Origin: Mya arenaria
Lineage: Eukaryota > Mollusca > Bivalvia > Myida > Myidae
Assembly: GCF_026914265.1 (NCBI RefSeq)
Contig: NC_069135.1
Span: forward strand, 8,015,001-8,079,000
Direction of reading: 5' to 3'
Length of the DNA stretch: 64,000 nt
Shown: positions 59,611 through 64,000 of the stretch, piece by piece
How the letters are laid out: the number at the start of each line of letters is the position of its first letter
Numbering within the stretch: position 1 is the stretch's first letter
Translations under genes and position numbers: made by a program
The notes under the pieces: model-generated
Told to the model about the DNA's origin: nothing
What the model saw: the letters and a program-made list of their open reading frames with translations, nothing else
Database searches by the model: none

Positions 59611-61552
59611 ACCCAGTGTCGCAAATATACACATTCCTACACATTCCTCAGTCATTAGGTAACCGAACTCCCTATATCCAGTGTCGCAAATATACACATT
59701 CCTCGGTCATGGCGTAAACCTAGCTCCCTATACCCAGTGTCGCACATATACACATTCCTCGGTCATGGCGGTAACCTAGCTCCCTATACCAAGTGTCGCA
59801 CATATACACATTCCTCGGTCATGACGGTAACCGAGCTCACTAGACCCAGTGTCGCACATCTACACATTCCTAGGCCATGGCGGTAACCGAGCTCCCTACC
59901 AAGTGTCGCACACATACACATTCCTCAGTCATGACGGTAACCGAACTCCCTATACCCAGTATCGCACAAATACACATTCATCGGTTATGTCGGAACCGAG
60001 CTTCCTATACCAATTGTCGCAAATATAAATATTCCTCGGTAATGCCGGAACTAAGCTCAATATACAAATTTTCGCACAATACACATTCCTCGGTCATGAC
60101 GGTAATCAAGCTCCCTATACCCTGTGTAGCACATATACACATTCCTCGATCATGACGGTAATCAAGCTCCCTGTACCCAGTGTCGCACCTATACACATTC
60201 CTCGGTCATGACGGTAATGGAGCTCCCTATACCCAATTACGCACGTATACAAATTCCTCGATCATGTCGGTAATCATGCTCCCTATACCCAGTGTCGCAG
60301 ACATACACATTCCTAGGTTATGACGGTAATCAAGCTCCCTATACCCAGTGTCGCAGACATACACATTCCTAGGTTATGTCGGTAATCATGCTCCCTATAC
60401 CCAGTGTCGCAGACATACACATTCCTAGGTTATGACGGTAATCAAGCTCCCTATACCCAGTGTCGCAGACATACACATTCCTAGGTTATGTCGGTAATCA
60501 TGCTCCCTATACCCAGTGTCGAACACATACACATTCCTCGGTCATGACGGCAATCGAACTCCCTATACTAAATATCGCATATACACATTCGTCGGTTAAG
60601 CCGGAACAGAGCTTCCTATACAAATTGTCGCAAATATACACATTCCTCGGTCATGACGGTCAATGAGCTCCCTATATAATTGTCGCACATCTACACATTC
60701 CTCGACCATGACGGTCACTGAGCTCCATATACCCAGTTTAGCACATATTCACATTACTCGGTCATGAAGGTCACTTTAGTCCCTATAACCCGTGCCGCAT
60801 ATATACACATTCCTCGGTCAGTAACCGAGCTCCCTATACCCAATGTCGTAAATATACGCATTCCGCGGTCATGACGGTCATCGAACTCCCTATACCAAGT
60901 GTCGCACATATACACATTCATCGATCATGACGGTAATCGAGCTCCCTATTCCCAGTGCCGCACGTATACACATTCCTCGATCATGACGGTAATCAATCTC
61001 CCTGTACCCAGTATCGCACATATACACATTCCTCGATCATGAAGATAATCTAGCTCCTTATACCCAGTGTCCGCGGTCATGACGGTCATCGAACTCCCTA
61101 TACCAAGTGTCGCACATATACACATTTCTCGATCATGACGGTAATCGAGCTCCCTATACCCAAGAACGCACGTATACAAATTTCTCGGCCATGAAGGTAA
61201 CCGAGTTATCTATACCCAGTGCCGCACATATACACATTCCTCGATCATGACGGTAATCAATCTCCCTGTACCCAGTATCGCACATATACACATTCCTCGA
61301 TCATGAAGATAATCTAGCTCCTTATACCCAGTGTCCGCGGTCATGACGGTCATCGAACTCCCTATACCAAGTGTCGCACATATACACATTTCTCGATCAT
61401 GACGGTAATCGAGCTCCCTATACCCAAGAACGCACGTATACAAATTTCTCGGCCATGAAGGTAACCGAGTTATCTATACCCAGTGCCGCACATATACACA
61501 TTCTTCGATCATGACGGTAATCAAGCTCCCTATACCCAGTGCCGCACATATA
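59611..61552. repeat. 57-bp minisatellite, about 34 copies, with higher-order units
   Basis: Units contain CAGTGTCGCACATATACACA, TTCCTCGGTCATGACGGTAA and GAGCTCCCTATACC. Around 60281-60510 two unit types alternate (GACGGTAATCAAG / GTCGGTAATCATG), giving a dimer of about 114 bases. Near the right end a 264-base block (about 60970-61233) is repeated almost perfectly at 61234-61497. Open frames on both strands follow from the multiple-of-three period and are not genes. Confidence 0.95.
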
Positions 61553-62559
61553 GGAAATAAACCTTATTTTGTACTCCACACACTCGCTTCTTAATACAAT
61601 ACCTTACCGAACAATAAACACTTAAATTTCAAATGATAACTTGAATAAGAGTAATTCCTTCGGTCATTTAACATAGCAAACATACTACAGATTGCCGAAT
61701 ATCAAATGACTACAACACTTATATTAGTTAGTATATTATTTTATTTTTAGTACGTATATGGTATAAAAGGACACTTAAATTAGTATAAAAGTGGATTGTG
61801 AAGCAGGTACAGTATTAAGCTTTTTCTGTCTTATTAACATAGCATAGTGTATAAACATGGAAACATTTCTAGTAGTTTTACACAACGGGTGTGTCATCAT
61901 ATTAACAAACGTTATAATGGATGAAACGTATACATGTATAGAATCTGTTTGTCTTAAACCTCGAATAAGTGGACAACATAACATGGCGACATTCTAATAT
62001 AATTTCCTTCACATTACAACATTTGCAGTTCGTTCAATATCATGACATATTTCTGTATTCAGTCTGATACTTAAAGGTAATCTTAACACTTTGTTCCAAG
62101 CAACATTGTTAACAACACAAAAATATTTTTTTGCAAGTTTAGTTACAAAAGTCAGTTTGTTATATTTTGAATTTTGCTGGCTAGCTACAGTTGCATTTCA
62201 TTCTTGTATATTGACCGTACAGACGTTGTTTAAAGACAAATAAATACAATCAGCATTGAACGCACTCCAGTTTACAATACTTTACTATGTTATCGGACAT
62301 TGTTATGGCGACATAAGCATTATTTTTATTCACACGTACAACTTATAACGGTTCTACATAAATAAAATTAATATGAGTATTAGTACTTTTCACATGTAAA
62401 CCAAATACCTCAGCACACAATCTTTACATTCAACAGACAAAATATATCTACCCAGTTCACCACGGACTGCTGCACAAGAATTGTGTGGTTATACATCAAG
62501 AAGGTGCTTACACAAAAAGGTGTATTCTTTCAACTTCTTTGAAATTGTATATTTCCCAT
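61553..62559. other. intergenic, nothing recognised
   Basis: AT-rich sequence; may include degraded 5' LINE sequence leading to the fragment at 62560, but no motif proves it. Confidence 0.4.
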
Positions 62560-63180
62560 AGTTCAGATCCACACAGTGAAATCGAAGCAATCAATGAGTT
62601 AAACATCTTTAAGATTTAACATTGAATGTGATTTTACTTAACACAGAAAGTAGGCACTACATAGATTGTAGGCTAGATAGATCTTTTATTTCCTCCATAT
62701 GTGAATATGTAAATGAGTCAACAACATCAATAATTACATCACATCATTTTTTGTTTAATTGTGCACCTTATGGAGATCTTAGACAAAAACACATTAAAAC
62801 TTTTTATTGGAGAAATCCAAGTGTTTTCAAAATGCTTTCACTGCTTAATTCTAAAAGAAGAAACGAACTTATTAACCTTACCACCTATATAAGAGATGCA
62901 TATCGAATTAGAAATAACATATTGAACAACACTGTATGATCTTTTTTCTTTGCATTAATATATCCATGATGTCATGAAATATTATCATTTGTTCTCTTGT
63001 TTTAATCTTTATGAGCTCATGCACTGCTTAATATTTAATTGTCACTTTTTTAATATGGAGCAACTTATACTCTTATATTGCTTATTGTTTAACATTTGCA
63101 TTTATCTATTTTGTATATCTTTATGATGAGAAACCGTAATGGTTTAAATCTAATAAATTCTGTTCTGTTCTGTTCTGTTC
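62560..63180 (+). mobile_element. LINE 3' fragment with TTCTG-repeat tail
   Basis: 62622-62939 encodes a reverse-transcriptase C-terminal tail: CEYVNESTTSIITSHHFLFN, CAPYGDLRQKHI and RRNELINLTTYIRDAYRIRN, matching the C...E....H.L..C..Y...R zinc-knuckle-like block that ends I/jockey/L1-like ORF2 proteins. An AT-rich 3' untranslated region ends ATAAATTCTG plus four TTCTG units at about 63156-63179. 5'-truncated; the tail resembles the fragment at about 19851 in reverse. Confidence 0.7.
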
Positions 63181-64000
63181 TTATATTCTGTGTCTAGTTG
63201 TGGGTGTCTCATATACACATACTTTGGTTTTTAACATTTTCCAACTCAATCTACAAGAATATTGCTACAGTTCTTGTAAACTATTCGGATCTAAAGGGAA
63301 GAAAGCAATATTATCAGCTAACAACAGCATATATACAGGCAATACTTCGAGATCTAAATAGTTATGTGCTCAACTTTAATACCGTCGCTTATATCATTGA
63401 GAAATAAGATAACAATATCCTTGTTTAACACCAAGTGAAACATTTAACAAGTCAAAACTATTCATATTTCTACAATTGTGTACCAAAATCTAAATTCATA
63501 TGAGTTTAGATTTGATCATTTTTTACATTGAACAGGTCACACCAGAGTGTACATGTCACACAAGAGTGTACAGGTCACACAAGAGTGTACAGGTCACACC
63601 AGAGTGTTCTAGTGTTATCCATCCAGTCTCGTGAGTAACTGTATACACGGCTTACGAATACTCAATAAAGGCGTCATACAGTTTTGATTTTTTAAACCTT
63701 CTGAAAAATACTACTTAAGATAAAAAACAACAACACACAATCAGTAGTGCTAATGTATCTTTAAATCCATATTGTGCATCATTTAAAACAATTATATTTT
63801 CACACCAAACGTTTATTCTCTAACGCAATAAAAGACATTCTAATCAAAGCGCGATACCAACCGGCAAGATCTCACTTTCTTTAAAATCGGATCAATGATG
63901 CCCTTTGTTCACGAACCTGGTTATTTACCATTATCATTATTATACATACGGTGCAATACAGTATTAACTGTCTATACAAAACAAAAAAATCAGTCACATT
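63181..64000. other. intergenic with short 19-bp minisatellite
   Basis: At 63533-63608 four units of CAGGTCACACAAGAGTGTA type (19-base period) occur. The remainder shows no gene. Confidence 0.7.

Noticed and set aside
59877-61443. Several repeated-peptide frames on both strands
   Set aside because: Artefacts of the 57-bp period and its 264-bp duplication.

Overview
This window is nuclear DNA from an animal. It is AT-rich, its two well-formed gene families are cut into short exons with GT-AG splice sites, and it is crowded with tandem arrays and small transposons. Sigma-class glutathione S-transferases (GSTs), the mix of LINEs, hAT elements, tRNA-headed elements and TTAA-flanked elements, and the very repeat-rich intergenic DNA suggest a mollusc, most likely a bivalve. 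That is inference; nothing in the window fixes the species.

Layout. 0-5 kb: LINE fragments on both strands (one keeps a signal-peptide-like start plus a 2A-like NPGP motif), a TTAA-flanked element with a tRNA-like core, and a 64-bp perfect-stem insertion with a 9-bp target duplication. 5.3-10.6 kb: a mosaic of inverted duplications with two 1.65-kb arms facing each other. 11.7-12.1 kb: another TTAA-flanked miniature element. 12.5-26.6 kb: a tandem sigma-class GST cluster on the + strand with two intact five-exon genes (each 202 aa, same intron positions and phases) and one decayed copy between them. 27.5-35.1 kb: three tandem arrays (58-, 51- and 32-bp units), the last over 6 kb long.

36.7-45.1 kb: a complete 14-exon mucolipin (TRPML-type endolysosomal cation channel) gene on the - strand, reconstructed as a 684-aa frame with matching phases at every junction. 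It is convergent with the second GST. 46.1-54.0 kb: a decayed hAT DNA transposon with ZMYM-like transposase remains, split by a second 6-kb element with about 186-bp terminal inverted repeats. 54.2-57.8 kb: a decayed second copy of the block made of the GST 3' end, the mucolipin gene and its 5' flank, so the GST/mucolipin neighbourhood was once duplicated in tandem and the hAT element now lies at the junction. 57.9-64 kb: a possible lone terminal exon, a small inverted-repeat element, a 2-kb array of 57-bp units with higher-order structure, and a LINE 3' end.

Functionally, the two GSTs would be cytosolic glutathione-conjugating enzymes, and the mucolipin would be an endolysosomal Ca2+/cation release channel. 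Nothing in the sequence shows that they act in one pathway; their adjacency looks like shared duplication history. No viral or retroviral element was recognised.
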